Program-made: the position numbers and the translations under genes
From: an uncultured Collinsella sp.
GTDB taxonomy: Bacteria > Actinomycetota > Coriobacteriia > Coriobacteriales > Coriobacteriaceae
Assembly (NCBI GenBank): GCA_934647195.1
Contig: CAKUFD010000001.1
Span: forward strand, 1 to 64,000
DNA: 64,000 nt
Direction of reading: 5' to 3'
Notes under the pieces: model-generated
Database searches by the model: none
Seen by the model: only the letters and a program-made list of their open reading frames with translations
What the model was told of the DNA's origin: nothing
Part shown: positions 7,461 to 16,778 of the stretch, one piece after another
How positions within the stretch are numbered: the stretch's first letter is position 1
Layout of the letters: each line of letters begins with the position of its first letter

Positions 7461-7545
7461 TGGTAGGGGCGGAGGGACTCGAACCCTCAATCCTTGCGGC
7501 GAGAGATTTTAAGTCTCCTGCGTATGCCAATTCCGCCACGCCCCC
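7461..7545 (-). tRNA. tRNA-Leu (anticodon TAA)
   Basis: Reverse-strand class II tRNA of 85 nt: acceptor GGGGGCG/CGCCCCT, D-arm with GGCGGAATTGGCATACGC, anticodon loop CTTAAAA on a GAGA/TCTC stem, variable arm, T-loop GGTTCGAGTCC and encoded CCA. It lies 14 bases downstream of the ppx stop codon and may be cotranscribed with it. Confidence 0.95.
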
Positions 7546-7559
7546 TTGTGTGAGCTAGT

Positions 7560-8567
7560 CTAACACGACAACTCCGGCTTCCAGCCAACAACCGGCTTAA
7601 AGCCATCCTCGCCCTCATGCGCAAGCGTCTCGAACATCGTCGCCGCCATGCCGGCAAGCAGACTGTTCTCGCTCACCGTCAGCTCGTCATACCCGCCAGC
7701 CCTCATAAGCTCGCGAATGATAACAGCCCCGCCCAGAAGCACCGAAGCACGCTTTTCCTGAACGCCGGGCAAGCTCGCAATAGACGCCGCGTCCAATACG
7801 CGCATGGTCTCGATACACGCCTCAACATCTTCGATACCCAGACGATGCAAATGCACGCGCGAAGAGTCGTAGCGCTCCATGCGCTCGATCATCGCCACGA
7901 GCGTCGTCACCGTGCCGCCCACAGCGACCAGCCGGTCGGGATGCTCGGCAGCGCCAGCCCAAAAGGCCCCAAACTGCTCCGCGGCCCATGCGGCAGCACG
8001 CTCAACTTCGCCGTCTCGCGGAGGCAACGTCGAGAAAAACCGCTCGGTAACACGGCGACAACCGATATTGAGCGACTCGACCAAGCTCAACTCAAGTGGC
8101 AGCCCTGCCCCATAGGACCCCAGCGCCAGCTCCGTCGAACCACCGCCGGAATCGGCCACGGCGATGACCTGGCCCTCAAAATCGTGCGCCACACCGTAAA
8201 ACGTCAGTTTTGCTTCAACTTCGCCAGGAATAACCTGCGGACAAAGCCCCAGCCCCCGCAAGGCGTCGATAAGCACAGCTCCATTCTTGGCATCGCGAGC
8301 AGCGCTTGTCAGCGTGGTGCACGCGGCATCGGGCCCAAACGCATTTGCCTCCCGACAAAACTCGCGGCATGCAGAGAGCACGCGCGCAACAGCCGCGTCG
8401 CATAGCGAGCCCGTGGCATCCACGCCCTCGCCAAGATTCGTGATAACCGTATGCTTATCCAAGTCGACAATGACCCCATCCTCGACCGTCGCCAAAAGCA
8501 GCCGCGACGAGACGGTGCCCAAGTCAATCGACGCGATGCGAAAGCGCATCGGAGTCCCCCTGCCCAT
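7560..8567 (-). CDS. Ppx/GppA-family phosphatase
   Basis: A 335-residue ASKHA-fold phosphatase that splits phosphate from polyphosphate or pppGpp. Seen are the phosphate-1 loop ASIDLGTVSSRLLLA, CTTLTSAARDAKN, AVADSGGGSTELALG (phosphate-2) and VAVGGTVTTLVAM. Length matches the short Ppx form without an HD domain. The start at 8567 lies three bases past the stop of the upstream DivIC-like gene and has GGGGGAG upstream; an ATG six codons in is a possible alternative. Collinsella and relatives keep ppx next to divIC, so coupling to growth control is plausible but inferred. Confidence 0.9.
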   Translation of the reverse strand: MGRGTPMRFRIASIDLGTVSSRLLLATVEDGVIVDLDKHTVITNLGEGVDATGSLCDAAVARVLSACREFCREANAFGPDAACTTLTSAARDAKNGAVLIDALRGLGLCPQVIPGEVEAKLTFYGVAHDFEGQVIAVADSGGGSTELALGSYGAGLPLELSLVESLNIGCRRVTERFFSTLPPRDGEVERAAAWAAEQFGAFWAGAAEHPDRLVAVGGTVTTLVAMIERMERYDSSRVHLHRLGIEDVEACIETMRVLDAASIASLPGVQEKRASVLLGGAVIIRELMRAGGYDELTVSENSLLAGMAATMFETLAHEGEDGFKPVVGWKPELSC

Positions 8568-8569
8568 AG

Positions 8570-9415
8570 CTACTCCCCCGAAGCCGCATTGCCCGTTGAA
8601 GACACTTCCTGGCCGTCCACGCCCGAATAGAAGAAGACCGTGTCAAGAACCTTTATGTACCAAGGTGCCTCTGCCGCAACCTCGGCCTCGCGCTTCGCAA
8701 TCTCAGACGCCGTGAGCGACGAGCTCGAATCCGATGAATCGGACGAGGAATCGTCGTCAAGGCCCTTAACCTCAAGCGTCTTCTCCCCCGGCATAACAAG
8801 GCCGAGCTTTGATCGGGCCTCGTCCTCGATGCCCTCTTTTGAAAGCAGCTTGCTCACATCTGATTGCAAACTCTCGTTGTATTGCTCGCTCACCTGTAGC
8901 TGGCGCGCAAGGATATCCCCCGTGCGATAGGCAACGTAGTAGTCTCGCACCGGGCTATAGAGCCCGCCGAGGATTGCCAGAATCACAAGAGCGATAGCCA
9001 ACGGCTTGGTGCGTCCCGTCGTGAACTCATAGATAGCGTGGACAGCACGATTGTCCGCCGCATATTTCATGAAGTTGGTGCGCGCAGCACGCGAGGAGAA
9101 CCGTCCGCTCGAGGTGTCCCCATCGGTTGCAGCCGGCGTTGCAGCCGGCGTGGGAGCAACGCGGCGGCTGTGGGAAGACCCCTTGCCCCTGCGCGCAGAA
9201 GCGCCCGCATCGGCCAGAGCGATATTGCGTCCTGCCCCTGCATCCGCGCGAGAAGCGCTATCGCCAGGCGCAGAAGAGGCCGCTTGTCGAGAGCCCTCCT
9301 TTGCCCTGCGGCGCAGGCCGGGGTGGCTCAGCTGCACGGTACGCACGCGCGACGACGCGGGCGTCGCGGCAGCAGCCGAATAATGGGCAGATTGATTGTT
9401 CGAATAACGATCCAT
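8570..9415 (-). CDS. FtsB/DivIC-family septum protein with a long disordered N-terminus
   Basis: 281 residues. The first 120 or so are Ala/Arg/Ser-rich and low complexity, likely disordered. One membrane helix follows (around residues 138-155, PLAIALVILAILGGLYSPV), then a coiled-coil segment with LARQLQVSEQYNESLQSDVSKL and the GIEDEARSKLGLVMPGEK motif typical of FtsB/DivIC. The tail is Asp/Ser-rich and ends in a hydrophobic stretch. FtsB/DivIC proteins join FtsL and FtsQ/DivIB in the divisome. The long N-terminal extension is unlike the roughly 100-residue enterobacterial form but usual in actinobacteria. Confidence 0.8.
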   Translation of the reverse strand: MDRYSNNQSAHYSAAAATPASSRVRTVQLSHPGLRRRAKEGSRQAASSAPGDSASRADAGAGRNIALADAGASARRGKGSSHSRRVAPTPAATPAATDGDTSSGRFSSRAARTNFMKYAADNRAVHAIYEFTTGRTKPLAIALVILAILGGLYSPVRDYYVAYRTGDILARQLQVSEQYNESLQSDVSKLLSKEGIEDEARSKLGLVMPGEKTLEVKGLDDDSSSDSSDSSSSLTASEIAKREAEVAAEAPWYIKVLDTVFFYSGVDGQEVSSTGNAASGE

Positions 9416-9507
9416 GGGCGCCTTGTGCGGTTGAAGTGTGTATGCGCTGGTTGTGATTTAGTTATACCACGCGAGCGCGCAGCTGTTGTGCAGAGACTGC
9501 GGAAGGG

Positions 9508-10083
9508 CTATAGGTCGCTCGGACCATACAGGGCAAGCGACAGCACTTCCAAGAAATCGTCGAACACCTCGATATCCGAGCGAAGCGAATCAAACAGGGA
9601 GCGCCAAATAACGCGTGCCATCCTTCGGCTGTCCAAACGCTCAAACACGTTAGGGTCGATACCGGGATCATTGAGCAAGGCGCGCTCGATAACCTCGTAA
9701 ATGTCGTCGAGGCGGACGACCTTCTCTTCCCGGATCAATTCGAGCGTCTGCACGTCAAGCATCGAAATCTCGCGCAGCCAGTTGACCTGGAATCCCGAAA
9801 GCAACGCCTTGAGCTTGGTGAAAAGAGCGCGGCAGCAGTCCAGCGCGCTCTCGCCCGGCACGAAATTGCCTTCGCAGCTTTTTGAAACGAGGCCCCAGAA
9901 ACGCAAAACGATTGCCGAAACAAGCGATGCCTTATCGGGAAAATAGTTGTACAGCGTGCCCACGGCCACGCCGCATTCGCGTGCGACCGAACGAATGGAA
10001 AGGCCGCCCAGACCGTCCTGCTGCGCTCGCGCGTAGGCGACATCGAGAATCTCCGCTTTGGTAATTGCCGGTTTGCCTGCCAT
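9508..10083 (-). CDS. TetR/AcrR-family transcriptional regulator
   Basis: 191 residues. The N-terminal helix-turn-helix reads GLGGLSIRSVARECGVAVGTLYNYFPDKASLVSAI (residues about 24-58), matching the TetR signature. The C-terminal part is helical and ligand-binding, with no recognisable ligand. It is encoded away from the small membrane protein gene at 10393, with about 300 bp between them containing palindromes; regulation of that gene or of itself is possible. Confidence 0.88.
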   Translation of the reverse strand: MAGKPAITKAEILDVAYARAQQDGLGGLSIRSVARECGVAVGTLYNYFPDKASLVSAIVLRFWGLVSKSCEGNFVPGESALDCCRALFTKLKALLSGFQVNWLREISMLDVQTLELIREEKVVRLDDIYEVIERALLNDPGIDPNVFERLDSRRMARVIWRSLFDSLRSDIEVFDDFLEVLSLALYGPSDL

Positions 10084-10392
10084 ACGCTCCCCTTTTCACG
10101 AGAAAGTTCGCGTCAACGAAGGTTAACGATACCGAATCTCAAACGAACGCTCCAGCATATTTGACCTGCAATTAGGTTAACGGGGCGCTTTGCTCGGTAA
10201 AACGAGATGGGAGCGGGTGCAAAGCCGCCGGCGTCTCACGCCGCGGCATGGCTCCAAAGGCACGCCGCGGCTACCAAACCTCACCCTGGGCAACATCCAT
10301 TGTTAACAATCTCGAATAACAAAAAAATGAGCAGGCGCCCTCTATAATCAAATATGCCTATACCAACTATCATTTATTACTTGGAGGCACTC
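10084..10392. promoter_or_regulatory. Divergent intergenic region with a palindrome
   Basis: No gene is seen. ATTGTTAACAAT at 10299-10310 is a perfect 12-bp palindrome, and GGTTAAC occurs twice further left. A TATAAT at 10343-10348 could be the -10 box for the small gene, though no good -35 lies at the right distance. Candidate operator for the adjacent TetR protein. Confidence 0.45.
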
Positions 10393-10536
10393 ATGTCAGC
10401 AACCGAACTCTACGTATTTGCCGTCATGCTCATTCCCTATGTTCTTTTTGCCGCTCTGTTTCTCGCCGCAGCATACGGCGTCGTTCGTCTGGCGGTTTCC
10501 CACGAGCTCAAAAAATTCTTCGAGAATAAGCAGTAG
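10393..10536 (+). CDS. Small single-pass membrane protein
   Basis: A 47-residue protein starting MSATELYVF, with one strong membrane helix at about residues 6-32 (VMLIPYVLFAALFLAAAYGVV) and a short charged tail HELKKFFENKQ. The ATG is preceded by CTTGGAGGCACTC, a good ribosome site; an upstream in-frame ATG at 10354 has none. It ends 36 bases before the convergent mazG gene. No family recognised. Confidence 0.65.
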   Translation: MSATELYVFAVMLIPYVLFAALFLAAAYGVVRLAVSHELKKFFENKQ

Positions 10537-10571
10537 TCAGCGGCAACCCGAGCAAATGGACAGTCCCAAAG

Positions 10572-11438
10572 CTACTCCGCATCCCCTGCGGTTGCCTTGG
10601 CGTTGTCCCACATGTCGTTGAGCTCCTTGACCGAAAGATCCTCGAGTGAGACGCCCTCGTCAAACGCCTCACCCTCCATTAGCTCCCAGCGATGGCGGAA
10701 CTTCATCGTGCTTGCACGCAGGGCGCTCTCTGCGTCGATTCCCTCTTTGCGCGCCACGTTTACGAGGGCAAAGAGCAGGTCACCAAACTCCATTGCACGA
10801 GCATCCGTCCCCGGCTCCTCAGCCTCGAACTCGGCGCGTTCCTCGACAACCTTGGCCCATACGTCCTGGACGCTCTCCCACTCAAAACCCACGGCGGCAG
10901 CCTTCTTCGAAACCTTTTGAGCCTGCATCAAGGCCGGTAGCGAAGTAGGCACGCCATCGAGCAAACCTTCGGGACGCGTGTTCTCCTGCTCGGCCGAAGC
11001 ATCGCGCGCGGCCTTCTCCTTGAGCTTAATCGAATCCCAAAGGGCCAGCACCTCATCGGAATTCGTCGCATTCGCCTCGCCAAACACGTGGGGATGACGG
11101 CGGATGAGCTTCTCGTTCACGCCGCGCACTACGTCGTCGATGGAAAACTCTTCCGCATCGCGCGCGATCTGCGCGTGAAGCACCACCTGCATGAGAACAT
11201 CACCCAGCTCCTCGCATAGATGCGCGGGGTCGTTTGCCTCGATACAATCGACTGCCTCATAAGCCTCTTCAATCATATTCTTGGCAATCGAGGCATGCGT
11301 CTGCTTGCGATCCCAAGGGCAACCGTCGGGCTGGCGCAAGCGCCAGATGGTATCGACAAAGTCCTGAAACGCGTCGCCCGTCTGAACGAGTGTCTTTACG
11401 TTGCGACACTCCGGCTGCTGCTGCGATGCCTCTCCCAT
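10572..11438 (-). CDS. mazG: Nucleoside triphosphate pyrophosphohydrolase MazG
   Basis: A 288-residue protein with the two-domain MazG layout. The first domain has LRQPDGCPWDRKQTHASI, the metal motif EEAYEAVD and EELGDVLMQVVLHA. The linker is IRRHPHVFG. The second domain has VEERAEFEAE and EFGDLLFALVN. It hydrolyses (d)NTPs to NMP and pyrophosphate and is linked to nucleotide-pool cleaning and ppGpp control. The ATG at 11438 has GAGGAGG five bases upstream and is preferred to the ATG at 11462. Confidence 0.93.
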   Translation of the reverse strand: MGEASQQQPECRNVKTLVQTGDAFQDFVDTIWRLRQPDGCPWDRKQTHASIAKNMIEEAYEAVDCIEANDPAHLCEELGDVLMQVVLHAQIARDAEEFSIDDVVRGVNEKLIRRHPHVFGEANATNSDEVLALWDSIKLKEKAARDASAEQENTRPEGLLDGVPTSLPALMQAQKVSKKAAAVGFEWESVQDVWAKVVEERAEFEAEEPGTDARAMEFGDLLFALVNVARKEGIDAESALRASTMKFRHRWELMEGEAFDEGVSLEDLSVKELNDMWDNAKATAGDAE

Positions 11439-11484
11439 GATGTCCTCCTCAAACGCCGTCATCGGCCCTGCGACAACAGCGACG

Positions 11485-11529
11485 ATAAAAAACGGCTCGC
11501 ATCCAGGCCATAAGCCCCGGTGCGAGCCG
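11485..11529 (-). terminator. Terminator of the YeiH-like gene
   Basis: Stem CGGCTCGC/GCGAGCCG with a roughly 20-nt loop and a TTTTTTATCG tail on the reverse strand, about 90 bases beyond the stop codon. Confidence 0.75.
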
Positions 11530-11617
11530 CGATACGTGACCAGCCCTTATGGTATCCCAAGCAGCCGCAGCGGCCGCCCAAAAGACAGCGCGCTACAAGG
11601 AGCCTGCAGCGAATGCC

Positions 11618-12652
11618 TTACCAGATACCCAGCACGTGCTGCATGCCCAAACTCATGCACGCAATGCCAACCCAGCAGCAAAAGCCGAGCGCGATGGGCT
11701 TGCCGCCCTTTTTAACGAGATCGACGATATTGGTATTAAAGCCCACGGCGGCCATAGCCATGACGATAAAGAACTTGGAGAGCGTCTTGAGCGGCGCCGT
11801 GACGGTTGCCGGCAGCGCAAAGACAGTGGTAATCACGCTCGCAAGAACAAAGAAGAACACGAAGAACGGGAAGATCTTCTTGAGCGAAAAGGTATTGCCC
11901 GCATCCGCACCGGCCTTCTTGGCCTTGTGCATCTGCCAGAAGGCAAGCACGAGCGTGATGGGGATGATGGCGAGCGTGCGCGTGAGCTTGACCACGGCAG
12001 CACTCTCCAGCACGTTGGCACCCGGGTGCATGCTGTCCCAAGCGCTTGCCGCCGCCGTCACCGAAGAGGTGTCGTTGACAGCCGTGCCGGCAAACAGGCC
12101 AAAGCCTTCGTTCGTGAGGCCCAGCATGCCGCCGAGCGTGGGGAAAATCAGAGCCGCGATAACGTTGAACAGGAAGATGACCGAGATAGCCTGGGCGATC
12201 TCCTCATCGTCGGCATCGATAACCGGAGCCGTCGCGGCAATGGCAGAGCCGCCGCAAATAGAAGAGCCCACGCCCACAAGCGTCGCAATCTTCGAGGGAA
12301 CACGCATGACGCGGCACAAAACGAAAGCGATGACAAGCGACGTCGAGATGGTCATGACGATGATGGGCAGCGACTGCGCGCCCTTGGCCAGAATCTCGGA
12401 GAGGTTCATGCCAAAGCCCAGCAAGATCACAGCGTACTGAAGGATCTTCTTCGAAGTGAACTTCACGCCGCCAGCAAGCGGCTTGCGCGAACCCTCGGGA
12501 ACCGCGAGGGCAAGCACCATGCCCAGCAAGATGGCAAAGACCGGCGCGCCCACAACCTCGAGCTGCTTGCCCAAAAACCATGCAGGCACGGCAACGACCA
12601 GGCAAAACAACACGCCTTTCCATTTGTTCTTAAAATCGGTGAAGAACTCCAT
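11618..12652 (-). CDS. YeiH-family putative sulfate exporter
   Basis: A 344-residue polytopic membrane protein with about ten hydrophobic segments. Family-type stretches are [68 protein letters not shown] and [15 protein letters not shown]. YeiH/UPF0324 proteins are predicted anion exporters, sometimes tied to sulfonate metabolism; the substrate here is unproven. The ATG at 12652 is taken as the start; a TTG two codons earlier is possible, and the ribosome site is weak. Monocistronic, ending in a terminator. Confidence 0.82.
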   Translation of the reverse strand: MEFFTDFKNKWKGVLFCLVVAVPAWFLGKQLEVVGAPVFAILLGMVLALAVPEGSRKPLAGGVKFTSKKILQYAVILLGFGMNLSEILAKGAQSLPIIVMTISTSLVIAFVLCRVMRVPSKIATLVGVGSSICGGSAIAATAPVIDADDEEIAQAISVIFLFNVIAALIFPTLGGMLGLTNEGFGLFAGTAVNDTSSVTAAASAWDSMHPGANVLESAAVVKLTRTLAIIPITLVLAFWQMHKAKKAGADAGNTFSLKKIFPFFVFFFVLASVITTVFALPATVTAPLKTLSKFFIVMAMAAVGFNTNIVDLVKKGGKPIALGFCCWVGIACMSLGMQHVLGIW

Positions 12653-12784
12653 ACGCAATTATCCGTTCTATAAGCGGGATTTAACCCGACTATAGTACGA
12701 CTGATTTCGCTTATTGAAGCGCTCTTTTTCGTCATATGCGCCACCGATTTTGGAATGAGCTGTTTCCCGGGCACCATCGTTCAG

Positions 12785-12827
12785 ACAAAAGCGCCGCCGC
12801 CAGCTCCAGCAGAACCAGCGGCGGCGC
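12785..12827 (-). terminator. Terminator of glmS
   Basis: A 10-bp perfect stem GCGCCGCCGC/GCGGCGGCGC with a TTTTGTCTG tail on the reverse strand, about 35 bases after the glmS stop. Confidence 0.85.
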
Positions 12828-12860
12828 ATCAATACCGATACTGGGCAGCGGCCCGATGCC

Positions 12861-14708
12861 CTATTCCACCGTGACGCTCTTTGCCAGGTTGCGCGGCTGA
12901 TCGACATTGCAGCCGCGCATGAGAGCCACCTCACGGGCAAGCAGCTGCAGCGGCACGCTCGCCGTAATGGCGCTAAAGCAGTCGCGCACCGGAGGAATCG
13001 AGATGATATGGTCCGCGATCTTTGCGATATCCTCGTCGCCCTCGGTTGCAAGCGCGATGATCGTGGCCCCGCGGGCCTCGCACTCTTTGAGGTTCGAGAC
13101 CACCTTGTCGTAGGTGGGACTCTTGGTAGCCACCGCAATCACGGGGAACCCGGGGTCGATAAGCGCAATGGGCCCGTGCTTCATCTCGCCGGCAGCATAG
13201 GCTTCTGCATGCAGGTAGCTCACCTCTTTGAGCTTGAGGGCGCCTTCGTAGCTAATGGCTGTGCCCATACCGCGGCCCACGAACAAGGCAGAAGCCGCGT
13301 CCTTGCAAGCAAGCGCCGCCTCATGAATGGCCGCTTCTTGCGTGTCGAGGATATGCTGAATCTGCGCCGCAGTATCGCCCAGCTCATGAAAGAGCATCTT
13401 GACCTGCCCCGTCTTGAGCTTGCCCTTGGCCTGCGCCAGCAACAGCGAAAGCAGCGATAGGCTCACGATCTGTCCGATAAAGCTCTTAGTGGACGCCACC
13501 GCAATCTCTTTATTGGCCTTGGTATAGATCACGCCGTCGGACTCGCGCGCCACGGGGCTGCCCACTACGTTGGTGATGCCAAAGACTTTGCCGCCCTTGA
13601 TGCGCGCATCGCGAATCGCCGCCAGGGTATCCGCCGTCTCACCCGATTGCGACACCGCGACCACAAGCGTTGTAGGGGTAATAATCGGATTGCGGTATCT
13701 AAATTCGCTCGCTGCCTCGACCTCGCAGGGAATGCGTGCCCAGCCCTCAATCAGGTTTTTGGCAATCAGGCCCGCATGATAGCTCGTTCCGCAGGCAATC
13801 ACGTAAACGCGGTCGATCAAGTTGAGTTCCTCGAATGAAAGCCCCAGCTCATCGATATCAAGCTCGCCCGTCGGCGCTAGGCGGCCAACAAGCGTATCGC
13901 GCACGACGTGCGGCTGCTCGCAAATCTCCTTGAGCATGAAATCGGGGTAGCCACCCTTCTCGGCCATATCGACATCCCAATCGACATGTGTAACGACGGG
14001 ATCGATAATCTCACCCTCAGCATCGGTGTATTCGATGCCCGTGGGCGCAAGCTTTGCAAACTGCCCGTCCTCGAGCACCACGACGTCACGCGTGGCATCG
14101 ATGAGCGCAACGATGTCGGAGGCAACGTATGCGCCGTCTTGCCCCATGCCCACGACGATGGGGGAATCTTTACGCGCTACGGCAATCACGCCCGGCTCAT
14201 CCGCACAAACCGCCGCGAGACCATAGGCGCCCACCACATGCGTGCATGCATCGCGCACGGCCGCCATCAAGTCATGCGCAACGGCGTAGCCCTCCTCGAC
14301 CAGATGGGCAAAGACCTCGGTATCGGTCTCGCTTTTAAAGGTATGGCCACGTGCGATCAGCTCCTCGCGAAGCTCGGCGAAGTTCTCGATAATGCCGTTG
14401 TGGACAATGGCGATACGCCCGTCGCAGCTCACATGCGGATGCGCGTTTTCGACCGTCGGGCGCCCATGTGTTGCCCAGCGAGTATGACCAATGCCGCAGG
14501 TAGAAGACATATCATGTTCTTCAAGCTTCTTTGAAAGGCTTGCAACCTTTCCCACCTCTCGCACAACATCGAGCGCGCACCCGGCATCGCCTGCCGTCTC
14601 AAGCGCCACCCCTGCCGAGTCGTAACCGCGGTATTCAAGACGAGCAAGACCGCCCAGCAGGATATCGCTCGCTTGCTTGCTTCCGGCGTAGCCGACGATT
14701 CCGCACAT
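12861..14708 (-). CDS. glmS: Glutamine-fructose-6-phosphate aminotransferase
   Basis: 615 residues, full length for GlmS. It makes glucosamine-6-phosphate from fructose-6-phosphate and glutamine, the first step to UDP-GlcNAc. The mature N-terminal Cys2 of MCGIVGYAG is the glutaminase nucleophile. GHTRWATHGRPT and HNGIIENF belong to that domain. Two SIS isomerase domains follow (ACGTSYHAGLIAKN, SQSGETADT, LKEVSYLHAEAYAAGEMKHGP), ending PRNLAKSVTVE. The ATG at 14708 is fixed by this Cys and by GAAGGGGTG upstream. No glmS ribozyme-like leader was recognised. Its partner glmU lies at 60861-62255. Confidence 0.97.
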   Translation of the reverse strand: MCGIVGYAGSKQASDILLGGLARLEYRGYDSAGVALETAGDAGCALDVVREVGKVASLSKKLEEHDMSSTCGIGHTRWATHGRPTVENAHPHVSCDGRIAIVHNGIIENFAELREELIARGHTFKSETDTEVFAHLVEEGYAVAHDLMAAVRDACTHVVGAYGLAAVCADEPGVIAVARKDSPIVVGMGQDGAYVASDIVALIDATRDVVVLEDGQFAKLAPTGIEYTDAEGEIIDPVVTHVDWDVDMAEKGGYPDFMLKEICEQPHVVRDTLVGRLAPTGELDIDELGLSFEELNLIDRVYVIACGTSYHAGLIAKNLIEGWARIPCEVEAASEFRYRNPIITPTTLVVAVSQSGETADTLAAIRDARIKGGKVFGITNVVGSPVARESDGVIYTKANKEIAVASTKSFIGQIVSLSLLSLLLAQAKGKLKTGQVKMLFHELGDTAAQIQHILDTQEAAIHEAALACKDAASALFVGRGMGTAISYEGALKLKEVSYLHAEAYAAGEMKHGPIALIDPGFPVIAVATKSPTYDKVVSNLKECEARGATIIALATEGDEDIAKIADHIISIPPVRDCFSAITASVPLQLLAREVALMRGCNVDQPRNLAKSVTVE

Positions 14709-14900
14709 ATTGCACCCCTTCGGATTAAATGGACTGTAGTGTGCACATTGGTTGCCCATTCTATGCAAAGTGGTGTTCGAATTTAAATACCAACTGGTAT
14801 GCTTTCTCAAATACCACATAGCGAGGTAATCGTTTTGTAACGAAATCACCGTGTTACAATCATCTTTAGTAATTGAAACGCATCAACAGGAGCAAGCGAG
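14709..14900. promoter_or_regulatory. Divergent promoter region between glmS and a LacI gene
   Basis: This 192-bp region separates two genes read outward. ATACCAACTGGTAT at 14787-14800 is a 14-bp palindrome (ATACCA/TGGTAT around a 2-bp centre). TTGTAACGAAATCACCGTGT and TACAAT nearby could form the LacI-side promoter. The palindrome is a candidate operator for the LacI protein. Confidence 0.5.
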
Positions 14901-15971
14901 ATGGCGAATGCAACTATCGGAGATGTCGCACGCGAAGCGGGCGTTGCGTTGGGAACCGTCTCGAATGTTCTCAATCACCCCGAAAAAGTGCGCCCCGAAA
15001 CAATTCAGCAGGTCAACGAAGCCATCGATAAGTTAGGGTATGCGCCCAACCAAAGTGCTCGCGTACTCGCCGGCGGCTCGAGCCGCACCTTTGGCCTCAT
15101 CCTCCCCCAGCTTAACCACGGTCTCTACCTGCAAATCGCCACGGGAGCCACCTCCCAGGCAGCCAAGGAAGGCTACAACCTTCTCATCGCCAGCTGTGCC
15201 CAAGACAGCTCCCGTATCGGCAACTATCGTCGCTATTTTGCAGGCACACAGATGTCTGGCATGCTTGTGGCAAGCCCCACAACCGAACTGGGCGTCATCG
15301 CCAAGCATGACCCCATCCCCACCGTCTATCTAGATATTTGGAGCGAGCGCCCCGGAGATTACATCTGCGCAGACAATGCCGCCGAGGGACGCTTGATGGC
15401 AGAGCACCTGATAAACCTTGGTGTAGAACGCATCGCGATCATCGGGCGCCCCGACACACAAAAGCTGCGTGCCCGCGCCAAGGGAATCCACGCTGCCGAG
15501 ATGCTCTATCCGCATGTCGATTTCGATTTTGCCGAAGTTGGCGACGCCAACAAACCCGAGGACGGCGCGTCCGCCATCGCCGATCTTATGGCGCGGCCCA
15601 GCAGCCTTCGCCCCCAAGCCGTCATCGCCTTAAGCGACATGCTGGCAGCGGGAGCCATACGAGGTGCCGAAAACTTGGGGTTGCGCGTCCCCAAAGACCT
15701 GTTGGTATGCGGATGCGACGGCAATCCCCTTGCTTGGAGCTGCGGCGTCGAGCTGACCACCTGCGCTCCCATTGGCTACGAGCTTGGCAGGCGCGGCATC
15801 AAGCACCTTGTCGAGCGCATCGCGCTTGCAAAGAACGATCCAGACCAGGCCGTGAGCAACGAAAAGGAACATCGCCAAGACCTGGTGAAACCCTTTGTTT
15901 TGGCACGCGAGAGCACCGGTGCGGAGCGCCAGAAAAGCTCATCGCAGCTCGACCTCGGCCTTTATCTCTAG
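14901..15971 (+). CDS. LacI-family transcriptional regulator
   Basis: 356 residues. The N-terminal headpiece ATIGDVAREAGVALGTVSNV is the LacI helix-turn-helix, and the hinge region GYAPNQSARVLAGG follows. The periplasmic-binding-protein-like core carries RTFGLILPQ, RIAIIGRPDTQKLRARAKG and a C-terminal acidic-hydrophobic end. It is divergent from glmS, so an amino-sugar role is possible but not shown. ACAGGAGCAAGCGAG before the start is a good ribosome site. Confidence 0.9.
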   Translation: MANATIGDVAREAGVALGTVSNVLNHPEKVRPETIQQVNEAIDKLGYAPNQSARVLAGGSSRTFGLILPQLNHGLYLQIATGATSQAAKEGYNLLIASCAQDSSRIGNYRRYFAGTQMSGMLVASPTTELGVIAKHDPIPTVYLDIWSERPGDYICADNAAEGRLMAEHLINLGVERIAIIGRPDTQKLRARAKGIHAAEMLYPHVDFDFAEVGDANKPEDGASAIADLMARPSSLRPQAVIALSDMLAAGAIRGAENLGLRVPKDLLVCGCDGNPLAWSCGVELTTCAPIGYELGRRGIKHLVERIALAKNDPDQAVSNEKEHRQDLVKPFVLARESTGAERQKSSSQLDLGLYL

Positions 15972-15997
15972 GCGCTCGGCACGGGAGCAAGTACCGC

Positions 15998-16657
15998 TTA
16001 CGCTAAAAGACCCAGTTCAACCAACTTGGGCTCGACATCACTCAAGGATGGAACGACGGCCTCTGCAAGCTCGGCGATCTCCTTCGTCGGATTGTTGATA
16101 TCGGGAACCATCACGGTGTGCATGTCCGCCGCGTGGCCTGCGCGTACACCGTTGAAGGAATCCTCCACCACAACGCAATCGGCGGGATCGACACCCAGGC
16201 GCGAAGCGGCAAGCAGGAAGATATCCGGCTCGGGCTTGCTGCGATTGAGCTCGTCACCGCAGGTAAGCACATCAAAATAGGGAGTGAGCCCAAAACGGTC
16301 AAACTTCTCGTGTGCCTGAATGGTACGCGTGGACGTAGCCACCGCCAGCTTAAGGCCGCGTGCATGAAGGCTCTCCACGATTTCTCGAGCGCCGGGCTTA
16401 AGGTCGAGCATCGTGGGATAGAGCTCGTCCTCAATCACCTTATGGTCCTCAAACATCTCGTTGGCGATGCGCTCGCTACCCACGCGTTCGATAAGCGTGC
16501 CCATGCAAGCAGCGCGCGTCTTGCCGATAAATCCGTGCAGCATTTCCAAGGGAATCTCAAAGCCAAAGCGCTTTGCCGAGCGGTTCCACGCGATGATGGC
16601 AATCCTCTCGCTGTCGATAAGCGTTCCGTCCATGTCAAAAATCACGGCTTTAATCAT
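15998..16657 (-). CDS. HAD-superfamily phosphatase (beta-phosphoglucomutase-like)
   Basis: 219 residues with all four HAD motifs: VIFDMDGTLIDSE (Asp nucleophile), LAVATSTRT, KPEPDIFLLAASRLG and CVVVEDSFNGVRAGHAA. The cap is the helical C1 type between motifs I and II. This resembles phosphatase/beta-phosphoglucomutase-like members that act on small sugar phosphates. The ATG at 16657 fits the family N-terminus; the upstream extension of the frame is non-coding. It converges with the LacI gene and diverges from larE. Substrate unknown. Confidence 0.88.
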   Translation of the reverse strand: MIKAVIFDMDGTLIDSERIAIIAWNRSAKRFGFEIPLEMLHGFIGKTRAACMGTLIERVGSERIANEMFEDHKVIEDELYPTMLDLKPGAREIVESLHARGLKLAVATSTRTIQAHEKFDRFGLTPYFDVLTCGDELNRSKPEPDIFLLAASRLGVDPADCVVVEDSFNGVRAGHAADMHTVMVPDINNPTKEIAELAEAVVPSLSDVEPKLVELGLLA

Positions 16658-16778
16658 GCAATCCCCCGCATACGATACAGGCTGCCGGCCTGCGCTCCTA
16701 CCGCACCCCATTCTGCCAGAGCCAGCGTGCCACATTGGGTACGATAGGCCCATCCATCGAGATAACGAAAGCGAAGCC

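Noticed and set aside
7164..7558. Several forward frames around tRNA-Leu(UAA)
   Set aside because: They read through the duplicated tRNA end and terminators; composition is not coding-like.
14709..14900. glmS ribozyme
   Set aside because: The short leader upstream of glmS shows no recognisable ribozyme core.
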